DNA of 64,000 nucleotides, from assembly GCA_049999805.1 (NCBI GenBank), contig JBNGIO010006113.1, positions 1 through 64,000 on the forward strand. Reading direction: 5' to 3'. The notes below the pieces were generated by a model, which was not told the DNA's origin, did no database searches, and was given only the letters and a program-made list of their open reading frames with translations. This DNA is from Folioceros fuciformis. Taxonomy: Eukaryota; Anthocerotophyta; Anthocerotopsida; Anthocerotales. Below, in pieces: positions 54,701 through 62,413 of this stretch (position 1 is the first letter of the stretch; the number at the start of each line of letters is the position of its first letter). Made by a program: the position numbers and the translations under genes.

Positions 54701-55286
54701 TGAAAAACAGAGACTGAGAAATAGGAGAATCCGTCTGTGCCAGGGATTCCAGGGCTCCAACTGCCTCACACAGCCTCCCCTGCTGACATAAAATGCGGAC
54801 GGTTACGACGCCCGCCTCGGATCCTGCACGGGTGCAAGGTTCAGGATTATCCGGAGAGTTTGACTGGGAAGGAGAGGCTCCATGACCCGTCTGCTTATCC
54901 AAAGAAAAAAGCTGCTCGTCAACCCAAGCTGGTTTGAGCATGCTGTTCAACCACAGGACCTCGCCGGACCCCTGAAGCCGGAAGTCTGGCAAATGGGAGC
55001 TCTTCTTATCTCGTCTATTGTCCCACCACGTTGTAGGCTTCAGAAAAAATTGGTGCCACGAGTGCTCCTGCTCCTGACGACGATCAGAACGGGAAAATCC
55101 AAACGCATCCTCACATTTTCTCAAAAGTAGAAGTGCTGGGCTCCGTACAAAACTGCTCCTGGAGACTTGGTTGCTTGCTGCAGGCTGACTCCCTAAGATG
55201 AGATGGGCAGGAGCTCCTTGTAGAATCCCTGTAACAGCATTACTCTGTCGGGCACACAGAGGGTCCGGTTGTAATACTGCGGCCAT
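51786..55286 (-). CDS. PDF-PPR-DYW (GRP) protein, 7 PLS triplets, 1166 residues
   Basis: Minus strand. The frame is open two codons further upstream, but 55286 is the first ATG and aligns with the paralogue starts (MAAVLQPDPL). PDF block at about 74-118: FFLKPTTWWDNRRDKK, LPDFRLQGSGEVLWLN. Seven triplets, the most among the DYW members: LRMYACGGRLEEAMDVF, then six L-V-D/N-MY-A/S/T-KCG copies. E1 is HYTGMIDLLGRAGHLDEAEN. E2 and deaminase include HKKPAVATVEV, VVLKPLCEKEKED, HAE (about 1098-1100), CSDC, CSCEGRP. The E2-deaminase linker is about 10 residues shorter than in the other three. It is transcribed divergently from the 55893 gene, starts about 0.6 kb apart. Confidence 0.92.
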   Translation of the reverse strand: MAAVLQPDPLCARQSNAVTGILQGAPAHLILGSQPAASNQVSRSSFVRSPALLLLRKCEDAFGFSRSDRRQEQEHSWHQFFLKPTTWWDNRRDKKSSHLPDFRLQGSGEVLWLNSMLKPAWVDEQLFSLDKQTGHGASPSQSNSPDNPEPCTRAGSEAGVVTVRILCQQGRLCEAVGALESLAQTDSPISQSLFFIVLKLCSAQKDLVVGRRVHDLVVKLGYESDAYLGNHILRMYACGGRLEEAMDVFTRVGKPNVFMWFSIISAYAKHGKPNDAIQLYHEMRRAGVKADAHVFVAALQACAFGGDLESGRKVHCDVLHSGIPLDLFVGNSLVNMYAKCGELKDARQAFDILVTKDVVTWNAMLTGYTQHGLGQEALVLYAQMEQEGLHLADHVTFACLLNACASAGALLKGRQLHSQIVERGLLEKKVLGNCLVDMYAKCGQLKDARQVFDSLATKDVVTWNVLIAGYAREGLGEEALVLFGRMEQEGLVVPNDVTFASLLTACASARAVQKGRQLHLQMVERGVRLGDIVLGNCLVDMYAKCGELEEARQVFASLATKDVVTWTVLIAGYAQQGLVNEALALFKQMELDGLIVANPVTFACLLKACASTGALHMGRHLHVQIVERGLLGDLWLSNCLVDMYSKCGNLKDAHQVFHSLTTKDVVTWNALIAGYAEQGLGQEALVLYGQMEQEDLIFADHVTFACLLNACASTHALQQGRQLHSLIVERGQFDTWLGNCLVDMYTKCGELGDARQVFDGLALKDEVTWNSLIGGYAQQGLGQEAFVLYGEMEQDGLVLANHVTFAWLLRACASSGALQKGREVHTRLVERGLLDNVVLGSSLVDMYAKCGELAVARQVFDSLATKNVVTWNSLIAGCGICDEGRKAVACFEEMLVAGIQPDKTTFTCLLAACSHEGLVHEGRKHFGSMAEEHGVEPTMEHYTGMIDLLGRAGHLDEAENLLLSCESESNVVGLTSLLNACKLHGDVDRARRCFESLLRLEPQSASAYVLMANAYADAGRWTDVDRIETQRTVAGAHKKPAVATVEVKKQVHRFAVGERRDDMALKLGSLKERGHVPQTKVVLKPLCEKEKEDVLCGHAEKLALAFGLLNTPSGTPLLVTKNLRMCSDCHSSTEIMSRVESRHIVVRDAYRVHRFVAGSCSCEGRP

Positions 55287-55892
55287 GTTCAAGGACCTGT
55301 GCCTGACGTCAGGATGCGTGAGACCCCTGCTGTCCGGTTTGTTACCCCACCAGTCTAAGAGATCCTGGAAAAAGAGATGCCACAGCTGTTCCTGTCACTC
55401 TTTTTCTATTCCGTCGAGAGGCTTGGCCGCCTCCCACTTGGACAAGTGCGGGAGCGCAGAGCCAAGATGTGGCTGAAGAGCCACAAATTTTGCCACGAAA
55501 CAGCCCTGCCTGCATCATTGCCATGGCAGCCCTGATTTGGTTGCCTCCCTGGACTTGAAGGGCAGGCAAGGCAGGCACCTGATTAACGGTCCACATGTCT
55601 GTTGAACCGCTCGGTGCCAACACGTGCATGACCAAGGCCCCATCCCATTTGCATTTCACCAATTCTGTAAAGTGGCGACTCCAATCGAGAACGCGTAAGC
55701 ACCCACCGAGACACGGGTGGACAAACGACCCGTAGGAATTAGGGTTTAAGGCAATGGTGGCATCTACCAGGCAACCACCTTTGTTTTGGTGGGATTTTGC
55801 GAGCAACTGTCTTCCCGGGTGGTTTAATCATGCATGCCGACAGGAGTAGCTATAGTTTGTTGTGTCCTTGTTCCGACAGGGGTCCCTGAACG
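55287..55892. promoter_or_regulatory. Shared upstream region of two divergent PPR genes
   Basis: 606 bp separate the ATGs of the minus-strand 7-triplet gene and the plus-strand 4-triplet gene, so both promoters must lie here or overlap the genes. A 154-codon minus-strand open frame (55806-55342) has no recognised domain. No TATA box is convincing. Confidence 0.5.
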
Positions 55893-58499
55893 ATGGCCAC
55901 TACTCGGCCACCGGACCCTTCGTGGACTCAGCAACTCGCTGTGTCAACGGGGATTCTACGAGGAGGAGTTCCCGCTCACCTCACCTCAGCGAGTGAACCC
56001 GTGGCAAACACCAAAGCCTTCAGGTGCAGCAGTGTACCAAGCCCAGAATTTTCACTTTCGGGAAAATGTTTGGGTGGGGAGGGATTCTCCTGGGATGGTG
56101 CTCGCCGGGTGCAGGAGCACTTGTGGCAACAGTTTTTTCTGGATCCTACCAGGTGGTGGGACAACAGACAAGATAAGAAGAGCCCGGGTGTGCCGGACTT
56201 CCGGCGTAAGGGGTCCAGTGAGGTCCTGTGGTTAAACAGTTTGCTCAAGCCAGCCTGGGTTGATGAGCAACTGGTGTCTTTGAAGTTGCAGATGGCTCAT
56301 AGTGCGTGTCCTTCCAGTGCCAGCTCTGTGGACAATCCTAAACGTGGCATGCGTGAAGGATCGGAAATGGACGTCGTAACTCCTGTCAGCGTGCGCACAT
56401 TATGTCAGCAGGGGAAGCTTTCTGAGGCCGTTGGAGCGCTGGAATCTCTGGCACAATCAGACTCTGCCATCTCGCAGACTCTGTTTTACACTGTGCTAAA
56501 ACTGTGCACAGCTAAGAAGGATCTGGTTGTGGGGCGACGAGTTCATGACCTCACTGTCAAACTTGGGTACGAGTCGGATGCATACTTGGGAAACCATCTC
56601 TTGCGCATGTATGCATCACGAGGTAGGCTGCAGGAGGCCATGGATGTGTTCACCAGGGTAGGCAAACCAAATGCCTTCATGTGGTTTTCCATAATCTCTG
56701 CATATGCTAAGCATGGGAAACCTAATGTGGCCATACAACTGTACCATGCGATGCGTAGATCAGGAGAGAAACCGGATGATTACGTCTTCGTAGCTGCCCT
56801 TCAAGCTTGTGCATTCGCCGCCGACTTGGAGTCTGGGAGAAAGGTGCACTCTGATGTTCTGCACAGTGGAATTTCTCCTGGTTTGTTTGTTGGAAACTGC
56901 CTGGTGGACATGTATGCCAAATGTGGCGATCTGGAAGATGCACGGAGGGCCTTTGAAAGCTTGGCCAGGAAGGATGTCGTGACATGGACGGCCCTGATTG
57001 CTGGTTATGCACAGCAGGGGCTCGGCCAAGAGGCCCTTGTTCTTTATGGGCAAATGGAGCAACAGGGCGTCGTCGCTAACGATGTAACTTTCGCTTGCCT
57101 TCTGAATGCCTGTGCAAGCGCCGGTGCTTTACAGAAGGGCAGGCAGCTGCACTCACAGATTGTTGAAAGAGGACTGCTGGACAACGTAGTGTTGGGCAAC
57201 TGCCTGGTGGACATGTATGCAAAATGTGGCGAGCTGGCAGTTGCACGCCAAGTTTTTGACAACTTGGCTACAAAGAATGTGGTGACATGGAATGCACTGT
57301 TGGCTGGGTATGCACAGCAAGGGCTCGGCCAAGAGGCACTTATTCTGTATGGTCAAATGGAACAGGAGGGCCTCATTTTTGCTGACCGTGTCACTTTTGC
57401 CTGCCTGCTGAAGTCCTGTGCAAGCACTGGTGCCTTACAGACAGGTAAGCAGTTGCACTCAGACATTGTGGAAAGAGGACTGCTGCATGACATTGTGTTA
57501 GGAACTTCCCTTGTGGACATGTATGCAAAATGTGGCGAACTGGATGCTGCGCGCCGGGTTTTTGATAGCTTGCCCAGGAAGGATGTGGTGACATGGACGG
57601 CTCTAATATCTGGGTATGGTGTTTGTGACCAAGGGTACAACGCAGTAGCTTGTTTTCAGGAGATGTTGGTCGCTGGTATCCAACCTAATGATGCGACGTT
57701 TCTTTCCCTGTTAGTAGCATGCAGTCACGAGGGACTGGTGCACGAGGGTCGCAAGCACTTTGCATCCATGACTGAGCAACATGGCATCAGACCTACATCT
57801 GATCATTACAATTGCATGATTGATCTTCTGGGGCGTGCAGGCCATTTAGATGAGGCTGAGAGCATGCTCTTATCATGCGAGTGCGGAAGCAACGTTGGGG
57901 GACTGACGTGTTTGCTGAATGCGTGCAAGAGTCACGGGGATATAGAGAGGGCGATACGGTGTTTTGACAGCATTGTTAGACTGGACCCTCAGTGGGCGTC
58001 TGCATATGTGCTCATGGCCAATGTCTACGCGGATGCAGGTAGGTGGACCGATGTACAGAGGATTGAAACACAGCGGCTGGCAGCAGGAGCCAGCAAGAAA
58101 CCTGCTGTGGCGGGCATTGAGGTGAAGCAGGAAGTACATACATTTGTGGTGGGCGAACACAGAGCTGACATTGCTCTCGTTTTGGACAGTGTGAGTGCTC
58201 GTCTGAAGCAAGAAGGGGGCCACGTACCTCACACGAAGTTGGTGTTGAAACCAGTGGGTGAGAAGGAAAAGGAAGATGCGCTTTGTGGGCATGCTGAGAA
58301 GCTTGCTCTGGCGTTCGGTCTCCTGAACACTCCGAAGGGCACTCCCCTGATGATAACCAAGAATCTACGCATGTGCAGTGATTGCCACAGTTCCACTGAG
58401 ATCATGTCAAGGGTCGAAAACAGAGATATTGTAGTAAGGGATGGATATCGTGTGCATCGATTCTGGGCTGGTTGTTGCAGCTGTCAGGGTCGGCCCTGA
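55893..58499 (+). CDS. PDF-PPR-DYW (GRP) protein, 4 PLS triplets, 868 residues
   Basis: The start MATTRPPDPSWTQQ matches the family. PDF block at about residues 75-119 (LWQQFFLDP, WWDNRQDKK, VPDFRRKG, EVLWLN). Four triplets (LLRMYASRGRLQEAMDVF, LVDMYAKCGDLEDARRAF, LVDMYAKCGELAVARQVF, LVDMYAKCGELDAARRVF), the shortest of the four genes. E1 is HYNCMIDLLGRAGHLDEAES; E2 is SKKPAVAGIEVKQEVHTF. Deaminase: KLVLKPVGEKEKED, HAE (about 800-802), CSDC, CSCQGRP. With four triplets it would read only about 12-14 nucleotides. No introns or disabling changes are seen. Confidence 0.92.
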   Translation: MATTRPPDPSWTQQLAVSTGILRGGVPAHLTSASEPVANTKAFRCSSVPSPEFSLSGKCLGGEGFSWDGARRVQEHLWQQFFLDPTRWWDNRQDKKSPGVPDFRRKGSSEVLWLNSLLKPAWVDEQLVSLKLQMAHSACPSSASSVDNPKRGMREGSEMDVVTPVSVRTLCQQGKLSEAVGALESLAQSDSAISQTLFYTVLKLCTAKKDLVVGRRVHDLTVKLGYESDAYLGNHLLRMYASRGRLQEAMDVFTRVGKPNAFMWFSIISAYAKHGKPNVAIQLYHAMRRSGEKPDDYVFVAALQACAFAADLESGRKVHSDVLHSGISPGLFVGNCLVDMYAKCGDLEDARRAFESLARKDVVTWTALIAGYAQQGLGQEALVLYGQMEQQGVVANDVTFACLLNACASAGALQKGRQLHSQIVERGLLDNVVLGNCLVDMYAKCGELAVARQVFDNLATKNVVTWNALLAGYAQQGLGQEALILYGQMEQEGLIFADRVTFACLLKSCASTGALQTGKQLHSDIVERGLLHDIVLGTSLVDMYAKCGELDAARRVFDSLPRKDVVTWTALISGYGVCDQGYNAVACFQEMLVAGIQPNDATFLSLLVACSHEGLVHEGRKHFASMTEQHGIRPTSDHYNCMIDLLGRAGHLDEAESMLLSCECGSNVGGLTCLLNACKSHGDIERAIRCFDSIVRLDPQWASAYVLMANVYADAGRWTDVQRIETQRLAAGASKKPAVAGIEVKQEVHTFVVGEHRADIALVLDSVSARLKQEGGHVPHTKLVLKPVGEKEKEDALCGHAEKLALAFGLLNTPKGTPLMITKNLRMCSDCHSSTEIMSRVENRDIVVRDGYRVHRFWAGCCSCQGRP

Positions 58500-59369
58500 G
58501 AACCAACAGAGAAAGCTTTCTCCGTTGCATTGTCGATTACGTAGCCATTTCCCATACGAGTTGGGCACCGTATTCGGCTCCCCTTTGTTCAAGGACTCGA
58601 TACTGTGTGCCAACTGGCAGCGTTTGTCAATTGGTCTTCATCGTGGAGAAGATAGAACCTCAGCAAGGTTTCCCGCTCTTCCCATAGTGTCCGGCACAAC
58701 GTGAGCATCTTCGTCTTGAGGTACGGAAAGCGTCACCAGCCTAGGGATTGGGAATCTGTTGGCGTAGGGCTAGTGCGACTTTTTGCGTGTTTGCGTGCGC
58801 TGCGCCCGCCCGTGTGCTGCTAAGTGCATAACAAGCAAGGACACCTGTGCCACATGAGTGGGTGCAGTCATCGCCTACCTCGTGCATGGCCTTCTTGGCG
58901 CAGTGCAGTACATGTACGTCGACGTTCAGGTATTTTGGACAGAACGGGAGCTCAGCAAGCGAAAAGGGCCGACACCTCCTGCATGTGTTTCTTCAGCACC
59001 TGCTCTTTCCCTGCATGGCTTTGGGCAAGCTGACAAATCTCGGCATACCTCGTCCAATTCACCTCATGATAATTCTCTGATCGCCTTTCATCTTCCAGAA
59101 TTTCAACATCGGCTTGGAAGATTTGCAGACCATCCAACTTTGCAGCTGAATACACAGCTCAGAGATCACAGTCTGGATGGTCCGGCGTTTGTGTCAAACC
59201 TTGCAGCTCATCAGACGCGCACGCAGCGCCGGCCTCCCGTGTGATGCGAATCAAGTATGACGATCAGGATATGGTGCAAGGACGCATGCAGCCTTTCTTG
59301 CGGGATGTCTTCAGCACCTGTTCCTGGCCTGCAACCTTGCCTCGCTTCCAGTCTTCTCGGGGTAAGCTA
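58500..59369. other. Intergenic
   Basis: No gene recognised. A stretch near 58990-59070 (cttcagcacctg…ccaattcacctc) resembles 59310-59405 (cttcagcacctg…ccagttcaccac), suggesting a diverged local duplication about 320 bp apart that includes the PPR remnant. Confidence 0.45.
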
Positions 59370-59490
59370 ACCAAAATCCCGGTGTGCCTCTTCCAGTTCA
59401 CCACATTTGTAAACATATGCACCAGGCAAATGGCAACCAGTGTGTCACTTAGGTGTCCTCCCTTGCACAAACAGACCTTCACATAGGGCC
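59370..59490 (-). pseudogene. PPR remnant
   Basis: Minus strand encodes CKGGHLSDTLVAICLVHMF, matching the L-to-S transition of the family (QKGGHLHSQIV…CLVDMY), followed by a degraded S motif. Only about 40 codons remain, with no intact flanking repeats. Confidence 0.6.
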
Positions 59491-59639
59491 AAAGAAGCCA
59501 CAAGCATGCTCTACCGCTCCATTTACCCGTTTCTTCAAACAAGAGAGCCACCGGCCCTGTCATGCTTCCACCAGAGTTTTCGCTCATGCTAGACATGGAC
59601 TTGCAAGACGAGCAGAACAATGCGAACGACCGTCTAACA

Positions 59640-59900
59640 GATAGAGTTGCAAGACCGACAGACGCTCCACCACTACAGGTAGAGTTGCCAGACCAACAGA
59701 CGCTCCAACACTACAGATAGAGTTGCCAGACCAACAGAAGCTCCAACACTTACAACCGTGAGGCCGGTATGCAAAGATCAGCACTAGAGCCCGTGTGGCC
59801 GGATGTACAGGGCAACACTTCAGCCGTGAGGCCGGATGTACAGGGCAACACTATAGCCGTGAGGCTGGATGTACAGGGCAACACTACAGCCGTGAGGCCG
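59640..59900 (+). repeat. Two nested minisatellites (about 38 bp and 33 bp units)
   Basis: 59640-59755: three units of tagagttgccagaccaacag… (about 38 bp). 59800-59900: three and a half units of gccgtgaggccggatgtaca… (33 bp). The second is a multiple of 3 and gives an 11-residue repeat in an open frame with no other sign of coding. Confidence 0.85.
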
Positions 59901-60840
59901 GGACGCACACCTCAACCACATGCACAACTCACCGTTCACACTCGCGCAGGTCGTGGATACGCACTCTCCACGTTTCGCAAGGTAGCCCCATTCCAAAATC
60001 AGAAATGCAAAATTTCAGAATGCAAATTTCTAAAGTAGTGGCACAAGTGTATAGTCATGATACGGCGCTGGCTATGTGATAACGAAATGGACGCACGCTA
60101 CTGAGTTGCCCAATATGGGCTGATCTTTCTGGAACGTGAAGTCTGGACAGTTCCAGTGACAACCACATCCTATCCTGTCCTGTCATGGATGCTGATTGCC
60201 ACCTGCAGACCAAGAAGAGCAGGCCCTCTGACAGATAGAGTTGCAAGACGAACAGACGCTCCAAAACTACAGCCGTGGGGCCGGGATGCAAAGCTCAACC
60301 TCGCGGGTGGGATGCACAGCCCAACTACTATGAGGCGAGGCCGGATGCACAGGTCAACATTGCAGCCGTGAGGCTGGGATGGAATGCGAATCTCAACCGC
60401 ATGCACATGCACTGCTTAACGTACACACTCGGGCAACTCCTGTAATGCGCACTCTCAATGCTGTCTACAATTCATACTTTGGGGCCACCTTTTGCTAGGT
60501 AGACCCGTTCCACAATTGAATACTGCTGGATTCCAAACTTTACCTTCGCAACATTGAGTTTGAATAATGGCTGAAACAGTAGACATTGCCGGCGATATGA
60601 TGACGAAAATTATGCAAGCTCCTGACGTGCCCAATATGGGATTATTTGTGTGGAAGGTTGCAGTGACAACCACATCCTATCCAGACCCGTCCTGTCATGG
60701 ATGCTGATTGCCACACTCAATGAAGGTACCCGACTAAGGGGCTAGCCAACTACAGTACTGTCTCCACTAAGGATTCCTCCAACAAACTTGCAAGGATTGA
60801 ATCTCTCAGGTTCCTGGTCTTGTCATGTTAGGAGAGAAAC

Positions 60841-60872
60841 ATGGTGGTGGTGGTGGTGGTGGTGGTGGTGGT
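60841..60872 (+). repeat. (GGT)n microsatellite
   Basis: About ten tandem ggt units. Confidence 0.95.
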
Positions 60873-62066
60873 CGCCTTCCCTTTCATCTGCTGCGGTACA
60901 TGTGCAGATGAACGTGCACATAAGGCGCAGAAAGAAGACTAGTGTTCATGTCTTCACTCCCCTGTAATAATATGTATAATTCCTCTTGCATGGCCCTGTC
61001 CTGCCCTACCATCCTTCTCCCATCCTTCTTCCAAGCTGCCAGACTTTGCACACAGATACTCGCCACCAATTGCAAATTATCTTGATGGCAACAATTCAGC
61101 ACATCACCTAAGCTTCATGACCTCGTTCTCTCTGATCCGCACTAGAAGCTGCTGCTGTAGCTGAACACTTGCAGACGGGACTCCCTGTTGGGAATTTCGT
61201 AGCCCGCTATATCATGGCAATCCATATCTTTCTCAGCAAGCTCGCCCAAGTTAACACTCTCGGCAGCGCTCCCAACCGGCAAGCTAGCAGAAACGGGCGG
61301 CATCTCCTGTGACGCCCTTGCCGTCTTCCAGAGCTAGTTTCTGCTCGTGTTAGACATGGCCAGCAGGCCCTCCAACAGTACAGTACAGTACAGTACAGTT
61401 GCACTACAGCAGTGCCGCATACACAGCTCAAGGCGCGTGTGCTGCTAGCAGGATACACAATCGCTCAAAGGCGAGTTGGCGGCCGTGTCGTGTGTTTGCC
61501 GCAAGGCCATGCGCATATGATATGTTCGGCAGGTAACAACACAATAATGTTGGCTGCAAAGACTGTTGACCTTGACGGCCAGGTGAAGGTGTGACTCGCT
61601 ATAAACCCGAGTTGTAGAAACGCGCGTCTCACGCGTCCTCGTGGTCCTGCCTACACTCGAATCGAATACAATACAATCCAATCGAATCAGCGCCTTTATG
61701 CTGCTTAGAATTGTTGGTTAGAGGCCACCTGTTGCAGCGAGTGAGTTCGCCCCATTCCGAAATCAGAAGATCAAAACCAGAAATATTGTGTGAACTGACC
61801 GAGAAGCAAGCATCAACCTTCGTTCCAAAATCACGATTCTAGAGGAAGCGACACAGGCCATATCATAGCGGAGTGTGTGCATGCTGTATACTTCCTTGAT
61901 GTGGGATAATTCTTTTATGATAATCTCTGGCAACATGAAGTTTGGGAAGATTCCCGTCGCGTCACGTCGCAACCACACCTCCTGAAGTGTGAACCGCTAC
62001 CGGGCCACTTGGTCTACATAATTTTCTCCAACAAGCTTGCAAGACTGACCGAATCTCTCCGGTTCC

Positions 62067-62357
62067 TGTTAGAGATTCAATCCTCTAGTATATTAGGATA
62101 TACTTAGGATATTGCACTCTCGAGTCTAGGGCTTACCTTCTCCATAATTGCCTAGCTTAAGGGCTATATATGTAGCACCCTATGCACCATATTGCCTTGT
62201 ATTGTTGAGCCTATCTAAGCCAGTGGTGCTATTGCGTGTGCCATCCATAGCCTCTGCTTGTGTCTACTAATTGCATCCATAGCCTCTGCTTGTGTCTGCT
62301 AATTGTGTTGATCCTATCCGTTGCCCAGGCTGTGTTGTGTCTGAGCTGTTTCTTTCA
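62067..62357 (+). repeat. Copia-4 5' LTR
   Basis: 291 bp from TGTTAGAGATTC to CTTTCA, followed at once by TGGTATCATAGC (one base off the usual TGGTATCAGAGC). It has a TATA-like ctatatatg near 62164. Near its 3' end two 32-33-bp direct repeats (catccatagcctctgcttgt…) lie side by side at about 62241-62306. Confidence 0.8.
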
Positions 62358-62413
62358 TGGTATCATAGCAGGAACACTAATCGTGAGACTTGATAAGAGA
62401 GGATGGAGTTGTG

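Larger units (their letters stand above)
59560..62060 (+). repeat. Array of three diverged repeat units (about 0.6-0.75 kb each)
   Basis: Copies lie at roughly 59560-60205, 60206-60830 and 61300-62060. Shared landmarks include agttttcgctcatgctagac (59572) versus agtttctgctcgtgttagac (61335); acagatagagttgcaaga (59638, 60230); gtgacaaccacatcctatc (60154, 60665); ctgtcatggatgctgattgc (60179, 60691); and aaacttgcaaggattgaatc (60784) versus aagcttgcaagactgaccg (62032). Copy boundaries are approximate. I do not recognise the source. Confidence 0.6.

Noticed and set aside
59640-59900. Possible CRISPR-like array
   Set aside because: Units abut directly without unique spacers, and the genome is a plant.
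59769-60038. Open frame with an 11-residue repeat (DVQGNT-AVRP)
   Set aside because: It is a 33-bp minisatellite in non-coding sequence; no other coding sign.
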